A DNA stretch of 64,000 nucleotides from Cololabis saira (lineage: Eukaryota > Chordata > Actinopteri > Beloniformes > Belonidae): assembly GCF_033807715.1 (NCBI RefSeq), contig NC_084587.1, forward strand, positions 28,337,017 through 28,401,016, given 5' to 3'. This document shows, in pieces, positions 32,968-45,080 of the stretch; the first letter of the stretch is position 1, and each line of letters starts with the position of its first letter. Below the pieces are notes generated by a model. That model was not told the DNA's origin and ran no database searches. It was given only the letters and a program-made list of their open reading frames with translations. The translations under genes and the position numbers were made by a program.

Positions 32968-34165
32968 TAACTGTGACCTTGAGTAACAAATAATATTGAA
33001 TCATGTAAAACGTTGCTGTTACATTACTGGCTAAGCTTGAGTGATTTACCAAACTGCATTAGCACCCTCTTAATGGGCAAAAACATAAGTGCTACACAAC
33101 AGCAATGTGTATGCTCCATGAACTATAACTAAATATATATTCAAAGTATGAAATGCTAATACAAACCCTGTTCCTCCATCAACCATGTGCTAAGGAACTG
33201 TTTTCAGCTTAGAATTACACCTTAACAATAGCCTTTTTTCCATTTTAACCATGTAGCACACCTTCTCTCTGCACCCTGGAGTGCAGCGCCGCTGCTGAAC
33301 CATTAGCATCAATCGACTTACGACACGGTCAACGAAATAAAAGCATCAGCTCCATTACTGCTGCTGCAGAAAAATAAACCCTTTGAACCTATGAACAACT
33401 TTACAATAAAGAAAATATTAGTGAGGCAATTTAAACACATTGAGACAGCAAAAAGACTTACCGGGTTGGTAATTACAAAGTAATCTACTAACAACATAGT
33501 CACTGAACGGTACCAAGGTGAAGCTGTCCTCAGCAAGTTTTTTTTTTTTCAACCTTGACAATGTCAGATAAAAAAAATAGTGATCTGGTATCAGTACAAA
33601 ATTAAACTTGACTAGGCTAAAATTTCTGATTGCAGAGACATTATGTAAGACCTGTTGGTGTAACAACAGTTGCTAGATATCTGCTCCTTTCTTTGCACTC
33701 ATGCACTTTGGTCGTATTATAAGCGTTGTCTGGTTTTATTTCTGACACAACCAGAGAAATCAGGTGGTTAGCATTGTTGCCTCTAAGATAAATTACAAAC
33801 ATGTCAGCTGGTGCTATTACCCAGTTAACTGGCTATGCTAACCCTAATCAATGACTTATTTTTATTCAATTAAATACTCCACCCCTTAAACTCTATTTAA
33901 ACTGCTTTAATCTGTCTGCCTTTGCTGCTTCTTCTTCAACCCACTCACCTCCACTGCAGCTCATTTTTTTTCCTCCAACTAAATCTGATTTAATCTGTGC
34001 CATGTCTTTCATTGATGCTTCTCAGCTCTGCACTCTTGGGGACCTTTGCTGCAGGCGTTCAAAGATTGCACAGAAAGGTCCAGAACCGAGCACTTTTGGC
34101 GTATATGAACTGCTATAATTGCACATTGTTATAATTATGAAAGCAGTATTCACTAAATGTGTTTT
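32968..34165. other. No recognisable feature
   Basis: This is AT-rich sequence. Scattered A/T tracts are present, but no element or gene can be supported. Confidence 0.45.
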
Positions 34166-34167
34166 TA

Positions 34168-34300
34168 GATTAGATTAGATTAGATTCAACTGTATTGTCA
34201 TTGCACATGTCAAAAGTACAGGGCAACGGAATGTAGTTATCATCTAACCAGAAGTACTTATGCAGTGAAATAAACACATATATACACATATATGTATGTA

Positions 34301-34346
<46 letters not shown>

Positions 34347-36205
34347 TAGTGCAGATTAATAAATAACTGTTGTTATAAGGTGCAGGTCAGACATGATTGG
34401 ATGATAATATATATTATGAACAGATGAGATGTGATTATACGATTTACACAGATTTTAGTTACAGTATATACATGGGTGATTGCAATATTTACATGAGTGT
34501 GGAAGTATCTACAGTAGTGCGAGGAGGTAGTTAAAAGGTAAAAAGTCCAGTGCAAATATATTATATACAGTTGTGCAGAATGGTGCAAAGAGTCAGTGGG
34601 TACTAGCCCCGTTCACTTCTGGGGGGGGTGGAGGGATGGGGGGTTTGTGTGTGTGTGAGTGAAAGGGGGTGGGGGCCTGGGGGGGCAGAGTTCAGCAAGG
34701 AGACAGCTGTGGGAAAGAAGCTGTTCCTGAACCTGGTGGTTTGTGAACGGAGACTCCTGTAGTGTCTCCCAGAGGGCAGGAGAGCAAACAGTCTGTGTGC
34801 TGGATGGTAGGAGTCCTTGGTAAAGTTGGTTGCTCTCCCGAGACAACGCTTCCTGTGGATAGTGTTCATGGCAGGAAGTGAAGCTCTGGCGATGCGCTGG
34901 GCGTTTTTCACCACCCTCTGCAGTGCCTTCCAGTCAGCGCTAGAGCAGTTCCCGTACTAGACTGTGACACGGTTGGTAAGGATGCTCTCGATGGTACAGC
35001 GGTAGAAGTTCACCAGCACGTCTGAAGAGAGGTGGTGTTTCCTCAGAGTCCTCAAGAAGAAGAGGCACTGGTGAGCCTTCTTGACCAGGTTGGAGCGGTT
35101 TGTTGTCCAGGAAATGTGGATCCCCAGGAATTTGAAGCTGGTCACACGTTCCACTGCCACACCGTTGATGTGGATGGGTGGATGAGTGACAGCATTCTTC
35201 CTGAAGTCCACAATGAGTTCTTTGGTTTTCGAGGTATTGAGTCTAAGGTATTGTCCTCGCACCAAGCAGCCAGGTGGTCCACCTCCTCCCTGTAGGCCGA
35301 CTCATCATTGTTCCTGATGAGGCCAATCACGGTGGTGTCGTCCGCAAACTTGATGATGGCGTTGGAGCCATGTACAGGTCTGCAGTCATGGGTGAAGAGG
35401 GAGTAGAGGAATGGACTCAACACGCAGCCTTGTGGTACGCCAGTGTTGATGGTGAGTGTGGAGGAGCAGTGGTGGTCTAACCGGACATGTTGTGGCCTGT
35501 TGGTCAGAAAGTCCAGTAGCCAGTTGCAGATGGGACCTGTAATGCCCAGGTCCACAAGTTTGACTACTAACTTTGACGGTATGACAGTGTTGAATGCTGA
35601 ACTGAAGTCTATGAACAGTATTCTGGCATAAGTGTTGTTGTTGTCCAGGTGTGAGAGGACAGAGTGCAGCGCTGTGGAGACTGCATCCTCTGTGCTCCCC
35701 TGCCAGCTCCCCAGCGCATGCTCTGAGCACACGTCCAGGGATGCCATCAGGGCCTGCAGCTTTGTATGCGTTGGTCCGGCTCAGCACTGCTTCAGTGGGG
35801 GAGAGTGTTAGTGGCGGGTGGTTGGCAGTCAGCTCTGCCCTTATTGCTGGTGCATGGTTATCCTTCTCAAAATGAGCGTAGAACTCGTTCAGCTCATTGA
35901 GTAAGGATGTGTCAGAGGATGTGGGGGGAGGGGTTGTGGGCTTGAAGTCACTGATGACCCGAATGCCCTGCCACATCCGTCGAGGGTTGGAGTTGGAGAA
36001 GTGCTCCTCCACCTTCAGTTTGTAGCAGTACTTGGCCTTCTTGATGCCCTGTTTCAGGTGATCCCTGGCTGTACTGTAGGCTTGTGCGTCTCCCGATCTG
36101 AAGGCGGTGTTACGAGCCTTCAGCAGTAGACGAACATCCTTGTTCATCCAGGGCTTCTGGTTGGGGTACACGGTGATCCGTTTCTGGGTGGTGACACTGT
36201 CTATT
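34168..36205 (-). pseudogene. L2-type LINE, 5'-truncated with an internal RT deletion
   Basis: On the minus strand a pre-RT region (PWMNKDVRLLLKARN, WQGIRVISDFK) runs into the first RT block [21 protein letters not shown]. Near 35735 it jumps to [14 protein letters not shown], so the blocks in between (about 100 residues in other L2 proteins) are deleted. The frame then shows [28 protein letters not shown] and catalytic [10 protein letters not shown]. Further frame changes at about 35270 and 34940 separate the C-terminal parts (FLGIHISW, HPAHRLFALLPSGRHY). The 3' end is a (TTAGA)n tail at 34168-34186, in line with minus orientation. The endonuclease is missing. Confidence 0.9.
34296..34341. 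repeat. (TA)n microsatellite in the LINE 3' UTR
   Basis: A TA run of about 20 units, preceded by TATGTATG-type steps, lies in the L2 3' UTR. Confidence 0.93.
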
Positions 36206-36365
36206 TTTAGTTGATGTTACTCATTAAAACCTGATCACAGAAGAGTTAATCTCTACAAAGGCTGTCAAAATAATTCAGCTTGTGCCTTTCGGTTTTGTAG
36301 CATGTGCACGGACACATGAGAGGCTGGCAGGCTAGGTAAACTTTAAGTACCTCTTAATGACTCAT

Positions 36366-36545
36366 GACCCGGACTAGCAACCTCTCTCCCAAATCCAGGA
36401 TGTACCCTGTCTTTCTGCTGGAGACAGCTGGAATAGATATTCTGCAGACACCCAAGACCATGGATGGATGGATGGATGGATGGATGGATGGATCCATGTT
36501 CCAGTTCCATGACACAAAAAAGTTAAAAAAAGAGTTAATCCTGTG
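36366..36545 (+). repeat. ATGG-tailed repeat, copy 1 of a close pair
   Basis: It contains CCAGGATGTACCCTGTC, CAGCTGGAATAGATATTC and an (ATGG)n run, then AGTTCCATGACACAAAAAAG. The whole block, including sequence past the ATGG run, recurs at 40505-40672 with only a few differences. Confidence 0.85.
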
Positions 36546-37059
36546 TAGTTATAATTTTGTGTAACCTAGAATGCCATACATTAAAACATTGGATTTATTC
36601 TGTCCAGTAGTTTCTCTCAGACCTTTTCCCCTCTTCTGTTACGTGTTTTTGTGGTATGGATTTGGTTGTGAACGTATTGTACATACTCAGTGCAGAGTGG
36701 CTCTTTCTCCCCCTGGGCAGTTGTGGCGTACCAGCTGCGAAACCTTTAACCACTTCCTGCAGTTAATCCCCCATGCATTCTCTCCACTCATTGCCAGTTT
36801 TCTGTCACATCTTGGTACTCACCTTGAATGAAGATGACTTTTAACACTTTACTCGGGATGTACTGAATACCTTGTCATGGCCTCTGCAGCCTCAGCAGTG
36901 CCCCTGGTGGTCTTCCAAGTATTGGTCAAGGATGCCCTCCTTTATTTGAGTCCCTGGATGATATGCAGATCTTCTTCTGCATCCTTGAGGAACTCTGGCA
37001 GCATTTATTTTTATTCATTCATTTATTTTTAAGTGTGAGCCACAATTTACAATCTGGAT

Positions 37060-37632
37060 TTAATAAATTGTCATGTTTGATGTGAAGACTTTCCATGCAA
37101 TGTGTACCTAATCATTAATAGCTGGAGGACATATAATTCTCAAATACATTCATATTATACTAGACAGATTAATCGTCTTCATCTTCCTTTTTATAAAACT
37201 AAACACGGCCAGTTTTCCCTCAGATATCGCGTTGTACAGATATGGAACTCCAAATCTCACATTATCAAAAGCTCTGCTTCTCTAGAGATTTTTAAAAGAA
37301 ATGTATCATCTCATTTAATTCACATTTAAAAAATGTCACAAGTTTTCTTTGTTGATTTTTTTTTTTTGGTTTGTTTTTGTTTATTTTTTGTGTGTTGATG
37401 ATCTGTAACTATGTAGTCCTTCTTTGTTTTTTTTTTATAGTCTTCGTCTTGTTTTGTTTTTGATTTTTTTGTAATTACTGTTTTACTTCCTAAATTGAGG
37501 GGAGGTCTGCTGCATAAGCCTGTTGGCTTTTTGACCTCTCCTGTCACATTTGTTTTACTATTTTGATTGCAAGTGTTACTTTTATTGTGTGCAAACTAAT
37601 ACAATAAATTAAAAAATAAATAAATAAAAATG
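37060..37632 (+). pseudogene. C-terminal LINE fragment with A-rich tail
   Basis: A 76-codon frame (37102-37329) shows SYYTRQINRLHLPFYKT, QFSLRYRVVQIWNS and SLEIFKRNV, the pattern of the extreme C-terminus of CR1/L2-type ORF2. A T-rich 3' UTR follows and ends AATACAATAAATTAAAAAATAAATAAATAAAAA-like near 37632. The RT core is absent. Confidence 0.65.
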
Positions 37633-37820
37633 CCTTTCACAAGCAATATCTCTAATACATTTTTAACCAGAATTTTCTTTCTGTAGGAATCCCAAACATT
37701 AATCTACTGTATGTACAATTTACCTCAATCAACTCAGTTAATAATTGTCTTACCCATTATGCTGCACATCCATGTTTCCCCTTATGTTTATTGCCAGAAC
37801 ATAAATAAATTACCAATCTA

Positions 37821-38353
37821 CACTGTTGCCCGTAAAGTTGGAATTATTTTGTTTTCAGAAACATTGCTCCTCTTATTTATTTCACTTACAAATATTTCAT
37901 GAGAAGAGTTAAAAAGGTTGTAGCCCTTATAACATGTAGTTGTAACATCTGGTATATCCAGTTTGTGGTATTTTCATTGTTAATTTTAATATAGTTATTG
38001 TATTTTGGTCATGCCATGTTTAGTCGCTAATGATAAAAATAAGAGCCTGCATCTTTAAGAAAGTGAGGTACCGCGTGCATTGATGCCAATCAGAATGAAG
38101 AGGAGTTCACGGTTTTTTGTCAGGTGTGTTTAAAAAGTTTATGAAAGAGGTCTGCCTGTTTGGGAAAGCAGTGTACAATAGGACGTACTTTATATTTTTT
38201 GTATTTCGTGTTCAATAAAGCAAAGACGTACTTGTGTGGAGAACACACTTTTATTTGGAACCCGCGTCAGCCACACTGTATGCTCCGGTGGAATCAGGTT
38301 TTTATTAGAGAGGGTGCAATAAATGTTTTATTCCAACTTTATGGGCAACAGTG
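37821..38353. mobile_element. Non-autonomous Tc1/mariner-type MITE
   Basis: The ends CACTGTTGCCCGTAAAGTTG and CAACTTTATGGGCAACAGTG are inverted repeats with one mismatch, flanked by TA (37819-37820 and 38354-38355). The 533-bp interior has no transposase motif. A few short frames are chance. Confidence 0.88.
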
Positions 38354-38989
38354 TATGAAAAAGTTAACAGAGTGGGTCAACGGGAGAAATAAAAAGCTTT
38401 ATTTCTCATTTTGATACACTCAACTGTTCTCTGTGTAGTGTGTGTGTGTTTTTAACAGATGAAACCATTTACCTTAATTTTAATACAACTCTTAATAGAT
38501 TAGCAAAACAGTCTTGTGCATCCAGTTTCTGATCTTCTAGGATTGGATGGCATTATCATCATTCATTCATTAAAGCTTTTTCATTGCCTTTGTGGGGACT
38601 GTGACCATGGCAACTGTCTGGGTCATACAATAGCATCCACATATCAAGTATCAAGTATCGACCTGTAGGTCCTCTTTGAAGATAAAAAAGAAGAAGAAAA
38701 TCAATAGAGCAAAAGGGTTGATTAAAGATGGTAGAACAGGTTTCAATTGAGCTGAAATTGGTATCCTCTGCATGAGCCCACTGCTTAACCCTAGTGAAAC
38801 TCTAATGTTTCCATTATATTTTTGTCTTGCTCAGATAAAAGGAATGAGATCTGCAAAGGCATGTGTGCAGACCGCAGAGCGGAGCAAATGACACATCCCA
38901 GGCTTCACTGATTACAATGTAAAGAAAGAGTATTTATCCTGATGTGCTGTATATTGGACTGTATTTCAGTTTCGAAGAAGCAAGGATTT

Positions 38990-39298
38990 GCTCTCAACAA
39001 ACAGCTTTTATAGCCTCTCCCCAGTTCCAAATTTAAACATGACCACTCCTTCGTCGTTGCGGCCCCCAGATTATGGAATAATCTACCCCCCGACATTCAC
39101 ACTGCCACAGACTTCAAACTTTTTAAGTAAAAACTGAAGACTGACTTTTTTTAGTGCTTTTCCTCAGGTAATTTACACCTGCTTATATTGGTTTTAAGTT
39201 TTACGTGTTGGTTTAAATCATCTATTTTATGTAGGCTATTGTTTTAGGACTTTATTTTCTATTTAAATAAACTTTATTTGATTTGATTTGATTTGATA
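38990..39298 (+). pseudogene. LINE 3' end with (TTTGA)n tail
   Basis: The segment encodes HDHSFVVAAPRLWNNLPPDI, a typical C-terminal block of fish CR1/L2-group ORF2, then a stop and a T-rich UTR. It ends AATAAACTTTATTTGATTTGATTTGAT, a pentamer tail. Only about 50 codons remain. Confidence 0.75.
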
Positions 39299-39426
39299 CA
39301 GGATATGGCAAGGTCTGCAAAATATTTTCACAGTGTTCTAGTTTTCATTATTTGATTATTTTGCCTCTGTGTGCCACCATAGCTGTCTCCATAACGAGGG
39401 ATTAACAGACCATCAATTTAATTTAA

Positions 39427-39935
39427 AGGGGACCTATTATGAAAAACCCGTTTTTTCTCTTGCTTTAACATATATAAAGTGGTCTCCCCTCAGCCTGCCA
39501 ACTCAGAGAAGGAGGAAAGCAACCAAATTCTGCAGTGTCTGTACAGCCACCCGGATGAGCCATCCAGTCTGATGTGGCTTCTACGAGCCGTTCAGATTCT
39601 GCTCCCGTCGTTACGTAACGAAAATGTGATTTACATAGGTTGGCTTCTGATGCGTGAAACCACGCCCACAACTAACTCCGCCGGCCGGAGCTTCCGCCAT
39701 TTTTTCGTAGCGGTGTATCACATCATTCAGGCAGCCAATCAGCACAGTGCCTCATTATCATAGCCTCCCCGCCCACTCAGAATCCTGCATAGATAATGAG
39801 GTTAGAGAATGGGAAGATAAAGACATGGTTCAGAGGCTGAATTTCTAATTTATTTAGCAAAAATAATCAAACGCTTGTTTTTAAGACATTCAAGGCCTGT
39901 TTAAAATAGGTATTAGATGCCATAATAGGTCCCCT
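39427..39935. mobile_element. TTAA-flanked MITE, copy 2, complete
   Basis: Both inverted ends are present: AGGGGACCTATTATG on the left and CATAATAGGTCCCCT on the right. TTAA flanks both (39423-39426 and 39936-39939). The 509-bp interior shares the ACCACGCCCAC, CTCCGCC-type and CCTCATTATCATAGCC blocks with the longer copies at 8621 and 46640 but lacks their exon-like segment. This copy defines the family ends. Confidence 0.9.
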
Positions 39936-40504
39936 TTAATTTAATTTGTTTAATTTGTTTAACCTTTTCCTCTAAGGAGCCCTCTTTTGGTAAACTTTCA
40001 TTTGAGAATTTTGAAGAAGAATATTAGTATCACCGATTTAACTGTCATGAGTCTTCTTTTTGATTAAATAAAACATTTTCAATTAAAAAAAAAGACTTAG
40101 ACATTACAGTTCCCGCCATTGTTCTTTTAAACTGTTTATTTAATTCAATACCTGTGATCTCTAGAATTTCCCCGGTAGTTTTCTTTGTCTATGGACATCA
40201 ATTGACACTGAGTATTAAATGTTTGCTTCATCAACATTGCTTATGGCTAATATGCACTGCACGTGTCCTTTCTAACCAGTTTTGTGGAACCAACAATTGT
40301 GAACCATAATTACTCTACCATTTACATTTTAACTCATTCATGCTATTTAATCCAAGGAAGTGCAAAACACATAAATGAAATACAGATACAGCCTGACATT
40401 TCCCTAAAAAACCCTTAACTGACTATTATTTGATGAGGTGATTTTATGTTCGGCATTAGCTTTATTTTACATGTTTTTATTTTGAGGCTTATGTTTTAAT
40501 GTGG

Positions 40505-40670
40505 CCTGAGCCGGACTAGCAACCTCTCTCCCAAATCCAGGATGTACCCTGTCTTTCTGCTGGACACAGCTGGAATAGATATTCCGCAGACACCCAAGAC
40601 CATGGATGGATGGATGGATAGATGGATGGATATAAGTTCCATGACACAAAAAAGTTAAAAAGAACTTAAT

Positions 40671-40672
<2 letters not shown>
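40505..40672 (+). repeat. ATGG-tailed repeat, copy 2 of a close pair
   Basis: This is the near-identical partner of 36366-36545, 4.1 kb away in the same orientation, and it is followed directly by a TA microsatellite. Confidence 0.85.

Positions 40673-40728
<56 letters not shown>
40673..40728. repeat. (TA)n microsatellite
   Basis: About 27 TA units follow the ATGG-tailed repeat. Confidence 0.97.
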
Positions 40729-40733
<5 letters not shown>

Positions 40734-41094
40734 ATCACGCCTCCCATTGACTTTCCATAGTACTATATCGGTGGTGCTCCCATTAAAACTTCATTAAAAC
40801 ACTGCTAAAACAGCGTTAAAAACATGCTTTTAAAAACTAACAGTAACAAACAGTACCTTGCGCGACAAAAACGCATATTTTAGCCACTATAACAAAGAAT
40901 AATATATAAATAATAATAATGTCATAATCCGTGTATATATCACGACCACGGATCCCCTTGACTTTGCATGGTACAATATCAGTGGTGCCCACACGGAATT
41001 ATACCACTTTCCTTGTTGGTACCACGGAAAATAGTGGTGAGAGGTCGTGGGCATTTCACGGATTTTTGGGAGATCAGGTTGACCAGTGGTCTCT

Positions 41095-41282
41095 ATTCCT
41101 GGTCCTCGAGTGCCACTATCCTGCATATTTTAGATGTACCCTGCTTCAACACTCCCTGATACAAATGACTATATCTCACCAAACAGAGTTGTGCAGACCA
41201 TGATGAAAAGTTGGTGACAACCATTAAATCAGGTTTGCTGATGCAGGGAAACATGCAGGACTGGCTCTCGAGGACCAGGAAT
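41095..41282. mobile_element. Foldback MITE with 16-bp perfect ends
   Basis: ATTCCTGGTCCTCGAG at 41095-41110 is exactly complementary to CTCGAGGACCAGGAAT at 41267-41282. Inner parts (CCTGCATATTTTAGATG against AACATGCAGGA) also pair partly. I recognise the CTCGAGGACCAGG terminus as a widespread vertebrate foldback family. It is non-coding. Confidence 0.8.
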
Positions 41283-41880
41283 AAAGGCTTTTGATCTATA
41301 CCATATCCTATTCAGAGTCACAGGGGTCTGCTTGAGCCTATCCTAACTCTTTACAGAGGAAAGGCAGGAAAACACCCTGGACAGCTTGCTTGTTCATCAC
41401 TGGGCTGTTCATTTTATGGGAATATGTATTCAAAGATTTTTAGGGGGAATTATGGATGAGGATAATTTTTCATGAGCGACTGACAAACATTTTCAAAGTG
41501 ACCATCATAAGATGGACTCAAGCTGGGTACATCAGTCTGTCATTAACTTATAAATTCATGTAACTCAAGCAATGGTGGAATAACAGAGAGTGAAGAAAGC
41601 AAAGAATATTTATTAGTATTCTGCAAAAGTCACTTTACTGCATCAGATGATTCCTAAGCTTTCTGTAAACAACAAAGTATTACTGATTGCAGTGAATGCA
41701 GTTGGAGAGCAGGCACATCAATAATAACCTGGCATCATAACACTCCGTGAATCACTTGTTGGCTTAAACCAAAAACAAACGCGAATGAAACTTCAAGCTC
41801 CTGCTTCACATGTTCTTTTGTTTTTCTGACTTACCAGAACAAAGACAGGCACGGGCACGGAAGATCTATCATCCTTTAGG

Positions 41881-42028
<148 letters not shown>

Positions 42029-42539
42029 TTTGGGCTCAATTCCGTGGTTGAAAACCTTTCTACTTTGCTCACATTTAACACGCATCCCTGGAAAAACTTT
42101 TTCCATCATAAAAGGTTGTTTGAATAAAACAGGATCTTAAGAAGAACAACTGAAGACTATTTTCCTTCAATTTTTTAGAAGCTGATGATTCTGAATAGAA
42201 ATCTGGTGCCACGTAGGAATCAGCTGCTTTAGTATTCACATGATCTTTCATGACTTACTATAGAACCCAGCAGGGCTTCTTTTGCCTTTTTCAGTTTTTA
42301 GAGCCCTTCATTTCTGCCTTCTGCTCTCTCTCAATAAGCCTTTATGGCCAAAACGCCTTATAACATTCCAATACATACAGCATTTTGTTTTTCTTTTACA
42401 TAGGAGGACCACAACACACGACAATAGGGACGCCAATGATGCTGCAGCACTGTATATTTCATACATCGACCAGTCTTTGTCATGTCTTCTTCTTTGTTGT
42501 AGGTCTTCTTCTTCTCCTACCATGTTGATGTTCTGGCTT

Positions 42540-42800
42540 TCGCGTTGTCGTCACTTCCGGAAGGGGGATTCCCGGGGCAGTCACTAGCTCAGCTAAGCGT
42601 GGGTATACAGATACATGCCGAATAACTTCAATTAGGGCTGCATTATCTGGCACTAAAAGCTCGATCTCAAGAGCTTCAGTTTGTTTTGACTACAGCCCAG
42701 CTAAGGTGTGTACATAGCTTTAAAAAAATTGATGTCGGTCGGATTAAGCCAACAATTCGACTTTCTGTTAGTGCATGTAAATGTACTGATTGAAACCGTT
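42540..42800. mobile_element. Probable MITE fragment ending in TTAGTGCATGTAAATGTAC
   Basis: The right part (GTCGGATTAAGCCAACAATTC, then TTAGTGCATGTAAATGTAC) resembles the sub-terminal region of a fish hAT-type MITE. The left terminus is not recognised, so the boundaries are tentative. Confidence 0.35.
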
Positions 42801-42842
42801 GAAATCAAGCAGTCTTTAGTACAGATGGGTCAGTAACACTAT

Positions 42843-43938
42843 GGGCCTGATTTACTAAAGGTTTGCGTGCGTAAAAACGTGTGCTAACTTGACATCACCC
42901 GCAAACCAATGTGCAAGCTGATCTACTAACAGCGTGCAAAGAGGAATGCGCCTCTCAAATGCGCAAAATAGCACACGTTGTTCATTTAGTACTTTTGCCC
43001 TGATGAATAATCAATATGGGGCGTACCCGCCAGAAAGCGCTAAATACTGGGAGGGGAAAATGCAAATAGCTTCATTAACCACACGCAATGAGATTTACCA
43101 AGCCCGAAAGTAATTGCGGGGATTGGGATTGCGTCTGTATTTAATAAGTTCGAAAGGAAGGTGCTAATCTGCCCAGCATTACGCACCGTTATTGTGGTGT
43201 TGTGCCGTATTCAGCACCCCTGCCGTGAAAAGCATCCCCTCATACACACTCACACAAACACATACTTAGGAGTTTATATTATATATATTTACAAATATTA
43301 TGGAAGACAACACAGTAAGCAGGCTATTAATTAATGACATCAATAACCATTTACCCGATTTTTGTCATCTGTGACTGTGATTGTGGGAAAGTATGACTAT
43401 TGTGGAATCCATGAGCGCATTTAAACATGAATCATTAACACAAAAACTGGACGCTAAACAGAACGTGACATGGAATGAGAATATTATTTTTGTCATTGTG
43501 TGTACGTTGTCATTTGTAGTAAATTAAACATGTGCATTTAGTCCTTTTTGACATTTACTCGTGAATAAGAGATCTGTGGGTAATATATGTCGACGAGGGG
43601 GTGCTTTTCACGGCAGGGGTGCTGAATACGGCACAACACTTTTGGTAATGTTTAAATTTCTTTGCTGTAGTTCACGAATGTGTTTATTTGCCTCTTCCAC
43701 TAATATTTCTAACTCCACTCATTTTGCGCTTGCGATCCTGCTTTCCATCCAGACTCTCCATGGCCCAAACCGTAAGACACGCAACACCTCATTTAAATAC
43801 TGCGGATTGCACCTGTTATCAATTGCTCGAGCATTCTTAGTTGATCACCCGCAAAACACACAACAACAGCACGTGCAAACTTTTTCAGTGCACACACAAT
43901 TTAGTACTCTTTATCTAGGATCTTAGTAAATCGGGCCC
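42843..43938. mobile_element. MITE with GGGCCYGATTTACTAA ends
   Basis: The ends GGGCCTGATTTACTAA and TTAGTAAATCGGGCCC are inverted repeats with one difference. TAT lies on both sides and may be a 3-bp duplication. No transposase is present. A second foldback is nested at 43197-43639, so the original length was about 650 bp. Confidence 0.82.
43197..43639. mobile_element. Nested MITE with 45-bp inverted repeats
   Basis: GTGTTGTGCCGTATTCAGCA and the following 25 bases (43197-43241) are complementary to 43595-43639 with one mismatch (GATGC against GGTGC). The interior is AT-rich and non-coding. No sure target duplication is seen. Confidence 0.88.
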
Positions 43939-43939
43939 T

Positions 43940-44921
43940 ATATGGTGTATTAGTGTTTCAGCAAACCAGTTCTTGTCTGACTCTGCTGATTTGCTGTGTG
44001 GATTACCTCAGGGTTCTGTTTTGGGTCCACTTTTGTTTCTATTATATATTCTCCCATTGTGTAAGAAAATCCAGGAGTTTTCTGATGTTTCGTACAATTT
44101 ATTTGCAGATGATATCCAGATGTACTGTTCATTTAAGGCCTCTGAGATTCAGAAATTGAATTCCTTGATGGAGTGCCTTGTGCAGATAAAACAACAACAA
44201 ATTCTCTGCATTTGAACTTGGATAAAACTGACTTCAACCAGTTTTTAGGTGATTTGAGTGTCTCATCTAAGTCAAACCTAAAAAATCTTGGTGTTGTATT
44301 TGACAAAGGAATGTCATTAGAACACCAATCCAAGCTGCTGACAAGGAACTGTTTTTACCAGTTAATGAATATTTCCAAACTAAGAACAAGTGTTTCAAAA
44401 AATGAACTTGAGCTAATTACTCGTGCTTTTGTGTCATCTTGTTTGGACTACTGCAACAGTTTGTTTTCTTGCTTAAACAAGAAGGAACTGTCTCGTCTTC
44501 AGCAAGTCCAAAACTCTGCAGCAAGGCTCTTCATTGGCTCCCCATCCCTTTTCATTATAACTTTAAAATCTTGGTGCTGACATTTAGAGCTCTGCATGGT
44601 CAGGCCCCCTCCTATATCAAGGGTACTACGCTACTATGTCCCTACACTCGATCTCGGAGGCTGAGATCATTTGACCAGAGATTGCGCATGGTGCCTCGTA
44701 CCCGCTATAAGACGCGAGGAGATCGCTCCTTCCAGGCCGTCGCAGCAAGGCTCTGGAACAATCTCCTGCTGTCTCTACGTTCTCTGGACTCCATAGACCC
44801 TTTTATTTTTTTTTTATTTTAAAAGCTTTTAAACATCAGTAATGAGAGGGTTTGTTATATAACCATCATGTTGATTTTATGTGCTTTTATTCTAAGAGCT
44901 TTTTATCTGTATCGCCTTGTT
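43940..44921 (+). pseudogene. CR1/L2-group LINE, upstream part of a split copy
   Basis: The frame shows the RT blocks GLPQGSVLGPLLFLLYI and NLFADDIQMYC. After a frameshift come LGVVFDKGMSLEHQ and SCLDYCNSLFSCLNKKEL, and after another LVLTFRALHGQAPSYI and GDRSFQAVAARLWNNL. It is inactive because of these shifts, and the 5' half is missing. Its 3' UTR stops abruptly at 44921, where the GGGCCC repeat array begins. A plausible remainder of the UTR with a (CTTA)n tail resumes at 56701. Confidence 0.88.
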
Positions 44922-45028
44922 AGGGCCCGAGCACTGAAAGTGCGAGGACCCTATTGTATCTGTGATGTTTATTATTATTATTAGGGCCCGAGCACTGAAA
45001 GTGCGAGGACCCTATTGTATCTGTGATG

Positions 45029-45080
<52 letters not shown>

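Noticed and set aside
43561..43926. A 121-codon plus-strand frame
   Set aside because: It crosses the inverted arm of a nested MITE and has no motif.
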